In this document: piece by piece, positions 1-5,897 of the stretch
Layout of the letters: each line of letters begins with the position of its first letter
Position numbering within the stretch: position 1 is the stretch's first letter
DNA from: Gemmatimonadota bacterium
GTDB lineage: Bacteria > Gemmatimonadota > Gemmatimonadetes > Longimicrobiales > UBA6960
DNA: 9,495 nt
Assembly: GCA_022564535.1 (NCBI GenBank)
Contig: JADFLD010000040.1
Location: forward strand, 1-9,495
Reading direction: 5' to 3'
Notes under the pieces: model-generated
What the model was told of the DNA's origin: nothing
Seen by the model: the letters and a program-made list of their open reading frames with translations, nothing else
Databases searched by the model: none
Position numbers and translations under genes: made by a program

Positions 1-225
1 GCCGGTGCCGAGCAGGCAGCGCTTGCCGGCGTGTAGGATCCCCGACGGAATCTGATGAAGAATGAACTCCGCCTCGCCCACATGAACGGTGTGTCCGGCA
101 TTCGCGCCGCCTTGATAGCGCGCGACGATGTCGACGCCCTCAGCCAGAACGTCGACGATCTTGCCCTTGCCCTCATCGCCCCACTGACAGCCGACGATGA
201 CGGTGCAGGTCCCCTGATCAGGCAT
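1..225 (-). CDS. purA: Adenylosuccinate synthetase, N-terminal part (partial, runs off window start)
   Basis: This enzyme joins IMP and aspartate using GTP, the first committed step from IMP to AMP, in the cytoplasm. Only the first 75 codons are present; the family usually has about 430 residues, so the C-terminal four fifths lie beyond base 1. The visible part carries the GTP-binding/catalytic signature [14 protein letters not shown] at residues 12-25 and [10 protein letters not shown] at 37-46. Asp17 and His45 match the catalytic Asp13 and His41 of E. coli PurA, both offset by four. Cys13 stands where Thr or Ala is usual. The ATG at 223-225 gives the normal short N-terminus. The Shine-Dalgarno sequence is poor, with only a GGGG run just upstream. 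It lies 118 bases downstream of the aldolase gene, behind its own candidate promoter and hairpin. The assignment is very secure. Confidence 0.97.
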   Translation of the reverse strand, partial: MPDQGTCTVIVGCQWGDEGKGKIVDVLAEGVDIVARYQGGANAGHTVHVGEAEFILHQIPSGILHAGKRCLLGTG

Positions 226-231
226 TTCGAC

Positions 232-292
232 CCCAAAGGAAACGGGCCCGCCCCCGGCAGGGGATGGGCCCGTGACTCTAGTATCCTTTGGG
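232..292 (-). repeat. Nested inverted repeats in the purA leader
   Basis: The outer arms CCCAAAGGA (232-240) and TCCTTTGGG (284-292) are perfect complements. Inside them ACGGGCCC (242-249) pairs with GGGCCCGT (266-273), and CCCC (251-254) with GGGG (260-263). In purA mRNA the inner stem-loop is very GC-rich and ends 16 bases before the ATG. The outer 3' arm covers the UCCUUUGGG just upstream of the start, including most of the only SD-like G run. The U content after the stem is too low for a textbook terminator. It may be an attenuator, a translational control hairpin or a weak terminator of the upstream operon. Confidence 0.6.
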
Positions 293-294
293 AA

Positions 295-323
295 AAGCTA
301 GGGGGCGCTGAATGGGGTGTCAA
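295..323 (-). promoter_or_regulatory. Candidate sigma70-type promoter for purA
   Basis: Read on the minus strand, a perfect -35 box TTGACA (complement of 318-323) is followed by a 17-base spacer and TAGCTT (complement of 295-300), which matches 3 of 6 bases of the -10 consensus. The predicted start near 288 would give a leader of about 63 bases to the purA ATG. The spacing and -35 are ideal and the -10 is weak, so this is an inference from sequence only. Confidence 0.45.
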
Positions 324-343
324 ACGCGAATGGACGCGGACTC

Positions 344-1267
344 TCAGACATTCGCCGGCGTCAGCAACTCCGCCTTTTCGAGGATCGAGCGGATCTCCTC
401 GAGCTTCCCGCTGGGAAGCGGCGCCAAGGGGGGGCGGGGCGCTCCGCCATAGAGCCCCAGCAGGTCGAGAGCAGCTTTCACGCCTGGCACGCCCATCGCT
501 CCGACAATCTGCTGATGAACCGGTGCGATGCGCTCCTGAATCCTCCCGGCGTCCGCCGTCCGTCCCTCCCCGAACGCTACGGAGATTTCAGCGGCCTCGG
601 CCGCCGCCAGCAAGCCCACCCCGACGATCCCGCCGACAGCCCCTGTCTCGAGCGCTCCGTACAGGATGGCCCCGTTGCCCACCATCACCTGGAAGTCATC
701 GGCCGAGTGCTCCACAAGCTCGCCAACGAGGTCCAGTTTTCCGCGAGAGTCCTTGATCCCCACGATGTTCGGGTGCTGAGACAGCTCCTCGACGAGCCCT
801 GTCGCAAGGTCGAGCGTGCTCAACCTGAGCGGAACCTGATAGACGACGACCGGCACGGGTGAAGCATCTGCGACCGCCTGGTAGTGCCGTGCCAGCACGC
901 TCGGCGTCATGGCACCCTTGTAATACGCCGGCGGACTGACAAGCACGGCGTCGGCGCCGGCCTCTGCCGCCTGGCGGGTCAGGTGAATCGTGTGGCGCGT
1001 AGCCTCCGATCCGGTCCCGGCAATGACGACCTTCTCTTGCGGCACGACGTCGGCCGCGGCCTCGAGCAGGGCGATGCGCTCCGCCTCGTCGAGAAAGACC
1101 GATTCACCCGTCGACCCCGCGATCAGAATTCCACTCAGCGGCTGCTTGAACCACTCCCTCAGGTTCGAGCGAAACGCGACAATATCGACGTCCCCAGTCA
1201 CCGGATCGAACGGGGTGGATACCGGAAGGAAGGTCCCGCTCAGGTTCACCGTGCTTCGCTGCGCCAT
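344..1267 (-). CDS. DapA/HOGA-family class I aldolase (dihydrodipicolinate synthase superfamily)
   Basis: This 307-residue TIM-barrel aldolase/lyase forms a Schiff base with a 2-oxo acid such as pyruvate. Visible signatures are GSTGES at 51-56 (carboxylate-binding loop), Tyr143 in VVVYQVPLR, and the Schiff-base Lys172 in NIVGIKDSRG. Length is normal for the family. Several stretches recall animal 4-hydroxy-2-oxoglutarate aldolase (HOGA1) more than DapA: YYKGAMT at 115-121, SQHPNIVGIKD at 163-173, the GAVGG segment, and the C-terminal GVPGVK and LYGG elements. However Arg148 sits where DapA has its substrate-binding Arg138. The substrate therefore remains open: DapA, hydroxyoxoglutarate aldolase or a sugar-acid aldolase. 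It starts 15 bases after the pilT stop with a modest GAGA ribosome site, so it is probably co-transcribed with trpS and pilT. The family call is secure; the exact activity is not. Confidence 0.93.
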   Translation of the reverse strand: MAQRSTVNLSGTFLPVSTPFDPVTGDVDIVAFRSNLREWFKQPLSGILIAGSTGESVFLDEAERIALLEAAADVVPQEKVVIAGTGSEATRHTIHLTRQAAEAGADAVLVSPPAYYKGAMTPSVLARHYQAVADASPVPVVVYQVPLRLSTLDLATGLVEELSQHPNIVGIKDSRGKLDLVGELVEHSADDFQVMVGNGAILYGALETGAVGGIVGVGLLAAAEAAEISVAFGEGRTADAGRIQERIAPVHQQIVGAMGVPGVKAALDLLGLYGGAPRPPLAPLPSGKLEEIRSILEKAELLTPANV

Positions 1268-1282
1268 GAATCGTTCTCAGCC

Positions 1283-2410
1283 TCACATCATCTGGGTCAT
1301 TTCGTCGGCCAGTCCTTGAGTGCCACCGGCTCCAGCCCCACCCGTCGCGGCACCGAACATGTTCATCTTGAGGTCGAAGTCGGCGGGGTTGTTGGCGGCG
1401 GCCTTCGCGATCTCGAACTCGACGATGCCATCCTTTACGAACTCCATGAGATGCTGATCGAAGGTCTGCGATCCGTAGTGTTCGCGACCCTCTTCGATGA
1501 GGTCATGGATCTGGTCTATGCGGTCCTTATCACGAACGCAATCACGGATTGTGGAGGTCATGAGCATGATCTCCATCGCGGCGATGCGCCCCCCCTCTTT
1601 CTTTTGCACGAGCCTCTGCGAGACGACCGCCTGCAGGGACTCCGAAAGCCGCACGCGGATCATCTCCTGCTCGGCGGGCTCGAAGACTGCGATGATCCTG
1701 GAGAGCGTTTGAACGGCGTTCTTCGTGTGCAGGGTCGAGATGACGAGGTGCCCTGTTTCGGCGGCCTTGAGTGCGGTCTCGATCGTCGTCTTGTCCCTCA
1801 TCTCACCGATCAGGATGACGTCGGGGTCCTGCCGAAGGACGCTGCGCAGGCCGGACTCGAACGACAACGTATCCGTCCCGATGTCACGCTGCGTGATCGA
1901 GCATTTGTTGTCGCGATGGAGGAATTCGATCGGGTTCTCCAGCGTGACGATGTGGAGCCGCTTGTTGCTGTTCATCCAGTTGATCATCGCGGCCATCGTC
2001 GAGCTCTTTCCGGAACCCGTCACGCCCGTCACGAGAATCATCCCCCGCTCGAACGCGGCGATTTTGTTGACGATCGGCGGGAGGCCGAGGTCCTCGACCG
2101 ATGGGATCTCGAAGGGGATCGCTCGCATGACGATCATCGGCGACCCTCGTTGCTTCAGAATGTTCACCCGGAAGCGACCGACACCGGGAATGCCGAACGA
2201 GCAGTCGTAGTCGAGAAGCGTGTCGAAGTTGTCGCGGTCTTTTTGATGAGGGATCAACTGAAGCGCGATGCCTTTCACTTGCTCGACCGTGAGCTTCTGC
2301 TGCGTCAGGGGCTGAAGCTCGCCGTTGATCCGGGCCCGCATGAAGTCGCCGGCCTTGATGTGGATGTCGCTGGCACCTCGTTCGACGGCGGCTTTGAACA
2401 GTTCCTGCAT
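1283..2410 (-). CDS. pilT: Type IV pilus twitching motility ATPase PilT
   Basis: This hexameric secretion-superfamily ATPase powers pilus retraction at the cytoplasmic face of the inner membrane. All core motifs are present: Walker A GVTGSGKS at 129-136, Asp box TLENPIEFLH at 156-165, Walker B VILIGEMRD at 198-206, and His box TGHLVISTLHT at 219-229. At 287-297 TIRDCVRDKDR aligns with the PilT AIRNLIRE motif, keeping Ile and both Arg, which favours PilT over PilU. The 375 residues are slightly longer than usual because of a Gly/Ala-rich tail (353-366) ending in Met-rich ADEMTQMM. The ATG at 2408-2410 follows a good GGAG site seven bases upstream. It lies between trpS and the aldolase gene, with no other pilus gene in view, so pilB and pilC must be elsewhere. 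Housekeeping neighbours suggest operon sharing rather than functional coupling. Confidence 0.93.
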   Translation of the reverse strand: MQELFKAAVERGASDIHIKAGDFMRARINGELQPLTQQKLTVEQVKGIALQLIPHQKDRDNFDTLLDYDCSFGIPGVGRFRVNILKQRGSPMIVMRAIPFEIPSVEDLGLPPIVNKIAAFERGMILVTGVTGSGKSSTMAAMINWMNSNKRLHIVTLENPIEFLHRDNKCSITQRDIGTDTLSFESGLRSVLRQDPDVILIGEMRDKTTIETALKAAETGHLVISTLHTKNAVQTLSRIIAVFEPAEQEMIRVRLSESLQAVVSQRLVQKKEGGRIAAMEIMLMTSTIRDCVRDKDRIDQIHDLIEEGREHYGSQTFDQHLMEFVKDGIVEFEIAKAAANNPADFDLKMNMFGAATGGAGAGGTQGLADEMTQMM

Positions 2411-2428
2411 GAGCTTTCTCCGGGACCG

Positions 2429-2471
2429 ATTCCTAGGCGTTATGCAAGAATAGGGGCGAGCGCCCAGGAAT
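2429..2471 (-). repeat. Inverted repeat between trpS and pilT
   Basis: The arms at 2429-2439 and 2461-2471 pair at 10 of 11 positions (one A-C mismatch) around a 21-base loop. A competing short stem GGGC/GCCC (2454-2457 with 2462-2465) lies in the same region. In the trpS-to-pilT transcript it lies between the trpS stop and the pilT SD. There is no U-tract, so it is not a canonical terminator. It could set relative expression of the two genes or mark an RNA end. Confidence 0.4.
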
Positions 2472-2476
2472 GCGAT

Positions 2477-3496
2477 TCAGTTGATCGCGGCACGCCAGTT
2501 CATGCCCATTTTTCCGCGCACTTCGGCGATCGTCTCGCTCGCGATCGCGCGCGCTCTTCGGGCGCCTTCGTCGAGGATTTGCCGGACATAGTCCGGATTT
2601 TCGCGATACGACGCAGCCCTTTCTCGAAACGGCTCGAACGTCTTGGCGATGTTGTCCGACAAAATGCGCTTGCAGTCCACGCATCCGATCTCCGCCGACC
2701 GACACCTGGCGTCGATATCGGCGCGGGTCTCGTCGTCGGTGAAGAAGCCGTGGAGGGTGTAGACGTTGCAGACTTCCGGGCGACCCGGGTCGGTCCTGCG
2801 CACCCGCTGGGGGTCGGTGACAGCCGCGCGCACGCTGTCCCAAACGTCGTCGGGCTCGGCCAGAATGGCGATCGTATTGCCGAGCGACTTGCTCATCTTG
2901 GCCTCCCCGTCGAGCCCTACGATGCGACCCGCGTCCTCGCCGATCAGCGCCTCGGGCTCGGGGAAGGTCTCTCCGTACGCCGCGTTGAACTTTCGCGCGA
3001 TGTCGCGCGTCAGCTCGAGATGCTGGCGCTGGTCCTCGCCCACCGGAACCGCGTCCGACTTGTAGAGCAGGACGTCGGCGGCCTGGAGGATCGGATAATT
3101 GAGAATGCCCGCCGGAATCGACTGGAACCGCTTTGACTTGTCCTTGAACTGCGTCATCCGCTCCAGGTCACCGATCGGAGTGACGGCGTTGAACAACCAC
3201 GCGAGCTCGGTGTGCTCGTGGACATCCGACTGCACGAAGATAATCGAGCGTTCGGGATCGAGCCCGACCGCGAGAAACGAAATGGCGAGGTCGAAGACGT
3301 TCGTCGCCAACTCGGAGGGGTCACCACCCGCCGTGATCGCGTGGTCGTCGACGATACACCAGATGCAGTCGTACTCGTCCTGCATGTCGACCCAGCGCCT
3401 CAGGGCGCCGAGGTAGTTGCCGAGATGTGCCTCGCCTGAAGGCTGCATCCCGCTGAAGACACGCTTCTTCGGGTCTGCGGAATCGGGAGTAGTCAT
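2477..3496 (-). CDS. trpS: Tryptophanyl-tRNA synthetase with Fe-S-type cysteine motif
   Basis: This cytoplasmic class I aminoacyl-tRNA synthetase charges tRNA-Trp. The 339-residue length is normal. The HIGH-like signature is PSGEAHLGNYLG at 19-30, the tryptophan-pocket motif GEDQRQHLELTRDIA runs from 153 to 167, and AKMSKSLGN is at 199-207. Cys243, Cys265, Cys272 and Cys275 form C-x21-C-x6-C-x2-C in the anticodon-binding helical domain. This is nearly the C-x22-C-x6-C-x2-C arrangement that holds a [4Fe-4S] cluster in Thermotoga maritima TrpRS. The ATG at 3494-3496 gives the expected short N-terminus before KRVFSGMQPSG. Its SD is poor, with GAGG only one base from the ATG. It is the first gene of the leftward trpS-pilT-aldolase run and is divergent from the suhB-like gene, with 156 bases between them. 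The identity is very secure; cluster binding is inferred. Confidence 0.97.
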   Translation of the reverse strand: MTTPDSADPKKRVFSGMQPSGEAHLGNYLGALRRWVDMQDEYDCIWCIVDDHAITAGGDPSELATNVFDLAISFLAVGLDPERSIIFVQSDVHEHTELAWLFNAVTPIGDLERMTQFKDKSKRFQSIPAGILNYPILQAADVLLYKSDAVPVGEDQRQHLELTRDIARKFNAAYGETFPEPEALIGEDAGRIVGLDGEAKMSKSLGNTIAILAEPDDVWDSVRAAVTDPQRVRRTDPGRPEVCNVYTLHGFFTDDETRADIDARCRSAEIGCVDCKRILSDNIAKTFEPFRERAASYRENPDYVRQILDEGARRARAIASETIAEVRGKMGMNWRAAIN

Positions 3497-3585
3497 GCCT
3501 CGCGGGGGTTCCGGCGGTCAGACGATAGGGAGACGGGGCGTTCCGTTCCGGTCAGCGACGGCCTGTTACTACATACGGTACTGCC

Positions 3586-3598
3586 CGCTAACTTAGCG
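3586..3598. promoter_or_regulatory. 13-bp perfect palindrome in the trpS/suhB divergent region
   Basis: CGCTAA and TTAGCG flank a single central C, in the 156-base gap (3497-3652) between divergent trpS and the suhB-like gene. A weak plus-strand promoter, TTACTA (3566-3571), 17 bases, TAACTT (3589-3594), would place its -10 inside the palindrome, which suggests an operator. Both boxes match only 3 of 6 consensus bases, so this is tentative. No small gene is visible in the gap. Confidence 0.3.
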
Positions 3599-3652
3599 AC
3601 CCTCAGAACGGCGCGGCACCGCACCGTCCAACAACGATCCTGACAGGCCCTC

Positions 3653-4450
3653 TTGAACCGTCTTCTCCGCACCGCCCGGGAGGCCGCCGAAGCCGCGGCT
3701 CGGATCCACAGACGCGACGCAGGAAAGGTCGGACTCGCCGGCGCGACGTTGAAGGCGAGGGCCGACTACGTCTCCCAGACCGACATCGCTGCGCAGGCCG
3801 CGGCGCTCGCGGTGATCGAGGCGAATCACCCGGACCACGCCGTCCTCGTTGAGGAAAGCGACGAGGGCGTGGAGGACCAGTTGGCCGGCTGGGACGGTCG
3901 ACCGCTGTGGATCGTAGATCCTCTCGACGGAACCACGAACTTCCTTCATGGGCACCCACAGTACTGCTCGTCCGTGGCGGTCGCGGTGGACGGACGTCCG
4001 GTCGCGGGCGCGGTGGTCTCGGGCTCGACCGGGGAGCGTTGGTGGGCCGCAGAGGGGCTGGGTGCCTTCAAGAGCGGGAGACGCATCCACGTTTCCACCG
4101 ACCGACCGCTGATTCAGGCCCTCGTCGGGACGGGCTTCCCCTTCAAGCTGCTCGACGTCATGCCAACCTATCTGGGCCAGTTGGACCGCGTCCTGCGTTC
4201 GGCTTCCGGCGTGCGCCGGGCGGGGTCGGCGGCGCTCGACCTGTGTTACCTGGCTCAGGGTTCGCTCGACGCGTTCTGGGAGGAGATCCTCATGCCGTGG
4301 GACTTCGCGGCTGGACTCGTTTTGGTACGGGAGGCCGGGGGCGTGCTCTCACGCCCGGACGGGGGAGAGTTGGAGATCGCCACCTGTGCGGTGAGGGGAG
4401 CGAATCGCGCAGCGCTCCTCGACGAGCTGAGGTCGGTGTTGGAAGACTAG
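3653..4450 (+). CDS. suhB: Inositol-1-monophosphatase family protein (SuhB-like)
   Basis: This Mg2+-dependent, Li+-sensitive-type sugar phosphatase hydrolyses inositol-1-phosphate or related phosphate esters in the cytoplasm. Metal-binding elements are intact: Glu67/Glu68 in LVEESDE, DPLDGTTNF at 89-97, and PWDFAAG at 215-221. The helix RAGSAALDLCYLAQGSLDAF at 189-208 is typical of bacterial SuhB. Length (265) is normal. The start is TTG at 3653: an in-frame stop at 3641-3643 rules out a longer protein, and no ATG or GTG lies before the conserved N-terminal helix. Upstream there is only a short AGG-type SD. It is divergent from trpS and convergent with the racemase gene. Related members act as histidinol-phosphatase, fructose bisphosphatase or PAP phosphatase; the SuhB-like pattern favours inositol monophosphatase, but substrate is not proven by sequence. 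Confidence 0.92.
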   Translation: MNRLLRTAREAAEAAARIHRRDAGKVGLAGATLKARADYVSQTDIAAQAAALAVIEANHPDHAVLVEESDEGVEDQLAGWDGRPLWIVDPLDGTTNFLHGHPQYCSSVAVAVDGRPVAGAVVSGSTGERWWAAEGLGAFKSGRRIHVSTDRPLIQALVGTGFPFKLLDVMPTYLGQLDRVLRSASGVRRAGSAALDLCYLAQGSLDAFWEEILMPWDFAAGLVLVREAGGVLSRPDGGELEIATCAVRGANRAALLDELRSVLED

Positions 4451-4467
4451 CAGCCCGTGGCTGCTAG
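4447..4467. terminator. Perfect hairpin holding both convergent stop codons
   Basis: CTAGCAGCC (4447-4455) and GGCTGCTAG (4459-4467) are perfect complements around a three-base loop. The suhB-like stop (4448-4450) lies in one arm and the racemase stop (4464-4466) in the other. The symmetrical position between convergent genes fits a bidirectional terminator. No clear T-tract follows on either strand, so termination may be weak or the stem may mainly protect the 3' ends. Confidence 0.55.
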
Positions 4468-5669
4468 GAGATCACGACCCGTGGTAGCTTCTGGCCGAGG
4501 TGCATGAGGACGTCGTAGACGCTGGCTCCAGCGCGTCGGGCCACCTCATTCGGATGAATCGCCGGATCGTCGGGTCCCACCAGAGTCGCCACGTCCCCGA
4601 CCGAAACCGAAGGGTCATCTCCGAGGATGACGATCGTGTGGCTTGCGCTGACCGCACCCACGACGGGGTACAGGCTCCCCCCGATGAGTACCTCGCAACC
4701 GTCGACCGCGCGGCGCGGATATCCGTCCGCGTGACCGACGGGAAGCGTCGCGGACCACGTGGGGCGATCCGCCCGCCACTCCGCGCCGTAGCTGACGGTG
4801 TCACCCTCCCTCAGGAGCTCGACCCGCGCCACCCGTGCTCGGAGGCGAAACGCGGGCGTGAGCGACGCTTGCGACGTATCCGACCCAGACGGATAGGGAC
4901 CGTAAAGCGCCAAACCCGGTCTCACCGCGTCCATGTGAGCCTCGGGTCTCAAGAAGAGCCCGTGCGAGGAGGCCGCATGGAGCAGGCCGAGGTCGATGCC
5001 TGCCTGCCGTGACTCCTCGACGACGTTCCGGAAGCGAAGCAACTGCTCCTCGTCGAAGTCGCCCTCGGTGAAGCCCATGAACGTGCCCTCCACCCGCACC
5101 GGCGAATCGGAGAGCGCACGCAACCAGGGAAGTGCCCGGTGCGCCGGCAGCCCAAGCCTCCTCATTCCGGTGTCGAGGTACACGTGTACGGGAACCGGGG
5201 CCTGAATCTCCTCGGCCAGCGCGTGCATGCGCGCCGGGTCACCGGGATCGAAGACAGCGAGCCGGATACCCTCATGGACCAGGGCTCGCGCCTGCTCCAG
5301 CGAGGTGGCCCCCATGTGCAGAATCGGTTTGCGAATTCCCGCGGCCCGCAGCTCGAGCGCTGCGTCCACCTTCACGACCGCGAACGCGGCGACCGAAGCC
5401 TCCCCGTCGAGCGCTTCCGCGACCTCGACCGTCCCGAGCCCGTATCCGTTGTTCTTGATGACAGCGAAGACCGGGCGGTCTTCGACCAGACGACCGACCG
5501 CCGCGAGGTTCGACCGGAGCGTGGCGCCGTCGACCTCGATCCACGGATCCAGGCCCGCAGGCACCGACTGCTGTGCGCGCCTCGGCGACGGCGAGGGGTC
5601 CCGGCCGACCGCCGCGAGGCCGGCGGTGCCGACCGCCACGGACAGAAAGTCCCGTCGGGTAGGTATCAT
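4464..5669 (-). CDS. Alanine racemase family protein with Tat signal peptide
   Basis: This is a fold-type III PLP enzyme related to Alr, which interconverts L- and D-alanine for peptidoglycan. The N-terminus TRRDFLS (4-10) followed by hydrophobic residues 11-21 is a twin-arginine export signal, so the folded holoenzyme should act outside the cytoplasm; ordinary Alr is cytoplasmic. Seen are PLP Lys72 in AVIKNNGYGLG, LDTGMRRLG at 165-173, RPGLALYG at 250-257, catalytic Tyr294 in VSYGAEW, and GHADGYPR at 312-319. Deviations from typical Alr: YGHG is YGLG, the usual THFA is MGFTEGD (198-204), ANS is AAS (232-234), and the VSMD loop is VSAS (340-343). Length without the signal is close to normal Alr. 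The ATG at 5667-5669 has no good SD. Substrate could be alanine or another amino acid. The family call is firm; the alanine-specific role is not. Confidence 0.88.
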   Translation of the reverse strand: MIPTRRDFLSVAVGTAGLAAVGRDPSPSPRRAQQSVPAGLDPWIEVDGATLRSNLAAVGRLVEDRPVFAVIKNNGYGLGTVEVAEALDGEASVAAFAVVKVDAALELRAAGIRKPILHMGATSLEQARALVHEGIRLAVFDPGDPARMHALAEEIQAPVPVHVYLDTGMRRLGLPAHRALPWLRALSDSPVRVEGTFMGFTEGDFDEEQLLRFRNVVEESRQAGIDLGLLHAASSHGLFLRPEAHMDAVRPGLALYGPYPSGSDTSQASLTPAFRLRARVARVELLREGDTVSYGAEWRADRPTWSATLPVGHADGYPRRAVDGCEVLIGGSLYPVVGAVSASHTIVILGDDPSVSVGDVATLVGPDDPAIHPNEVARRAGASVYDVLMHLGQKLPRVVIS

Positions 5670-5682
5670 GGACCGAAACTAT

Positions 5683-5727
5683 GGGGCGGCTCACCCCGAG
5701 GCGAGGCGGGCCCGTGAGCCGTGCCCC
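5683..5727 (-). repeat. Long GC-rich hairpin in the racemase leader
   Basis: CGGCTCAC (5687-5694) pairs perfectly with GTGAGCCG (5714-5721). The stem extends inward through CCCG (5695-5698) with CGGG (5707-5710), and outward through GGGG (5683-5686) with CCCC (5724-5727) after a two-base bulge. It ends about 14 bases before the racemase ATG and lies in its expected 5' leader. It could limit ribosome access or act in attenuation. No terminator U-tract is seen. Confidence 0.5.
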
Positions 5728-5743
5728 AACGGTCCCGGCCACC

Positions 5744-5752
5744 CTATACTAT
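5744..5752. promoter_or_regulatory. AT-rich -10-like island between racemase and amidase genes
   Basis: In a very GC-rich 228-base divergent gap (5670-5897), TATACT (5745-5750) matches 5 of 6 bases of the -10 consensus on the plus strand, toward the amidase. The complement gives TAGTAT toward the racemase. Neither direction has a recognisable -35 at 16-18 bases. It could be a shared or overlapping -10 region. Leaders would be about 140 bases (amidase) and 70 bases (racemase). Confidence 0.3.
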
Positions 5753-5805
5753 CGGCGGCTAGCGTCAAACGAGCGTCTGAACCGATGTCGAAGGGGGGCG
5801 GGTTG

Positions 5806-5846
5806 GGGGCGCCGTCTCGACGGGATTGCAACACTCGGGGCGCCGT
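5806..5846 (+). repeat. Pair of 10-bp direct repeats upstream of the amidase gene
   Basis: GGGGCGCCGT occurs at 5806-5815 and again at 5837-5846, 31 bases apart start to start, close to three helical turns. A G-rich run (5793-5809: six, three and five Gs) abuts the first copy. The region lies between the candidate -10 at 5745 and the amidase start, so the repeats could be paired protein-binding sites in the leader. Confidence 0.35.
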
Positions 5847-5897
5847 GACCGTCCAATCTCCAATGGGTGGGGTTCGCGGGTCACTCGGGAGGGGAAC

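Noticed and set aside
55..756. Plus-strand frame opposite purA and the aldolase gene
   Set aside because: It is antisense to purA and the aldolase gene, with low-complexity Pro/Arg/Ser content and no ribosome site or motif.
884..3136. A very long open frame on the plus strand (750 codons) across the aldolase, pilT and trpS region
   Set aside because: It is antisense to three well-recognised genes. Its translation is Arg/Asp/Val-rich with no known motif, typical of the open antisense frames found in GC-rich coding DNA.
3507..3562. Repeated GTTCCG/GGTCAG words upstream of trpS
   Set aside because: The copies are imperfect and differently spaced, so they are not convincing as operators or repeats.
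5826..5897. A TTG start at 5826 giving the amidase 24 extra N-terminal residues
   Set aside because: The extension is charged and would push the signal peptide inward. GTG at 5898 has a GGGAGGGG site just upstream and places the hydrophobic segment at the N-terminus.
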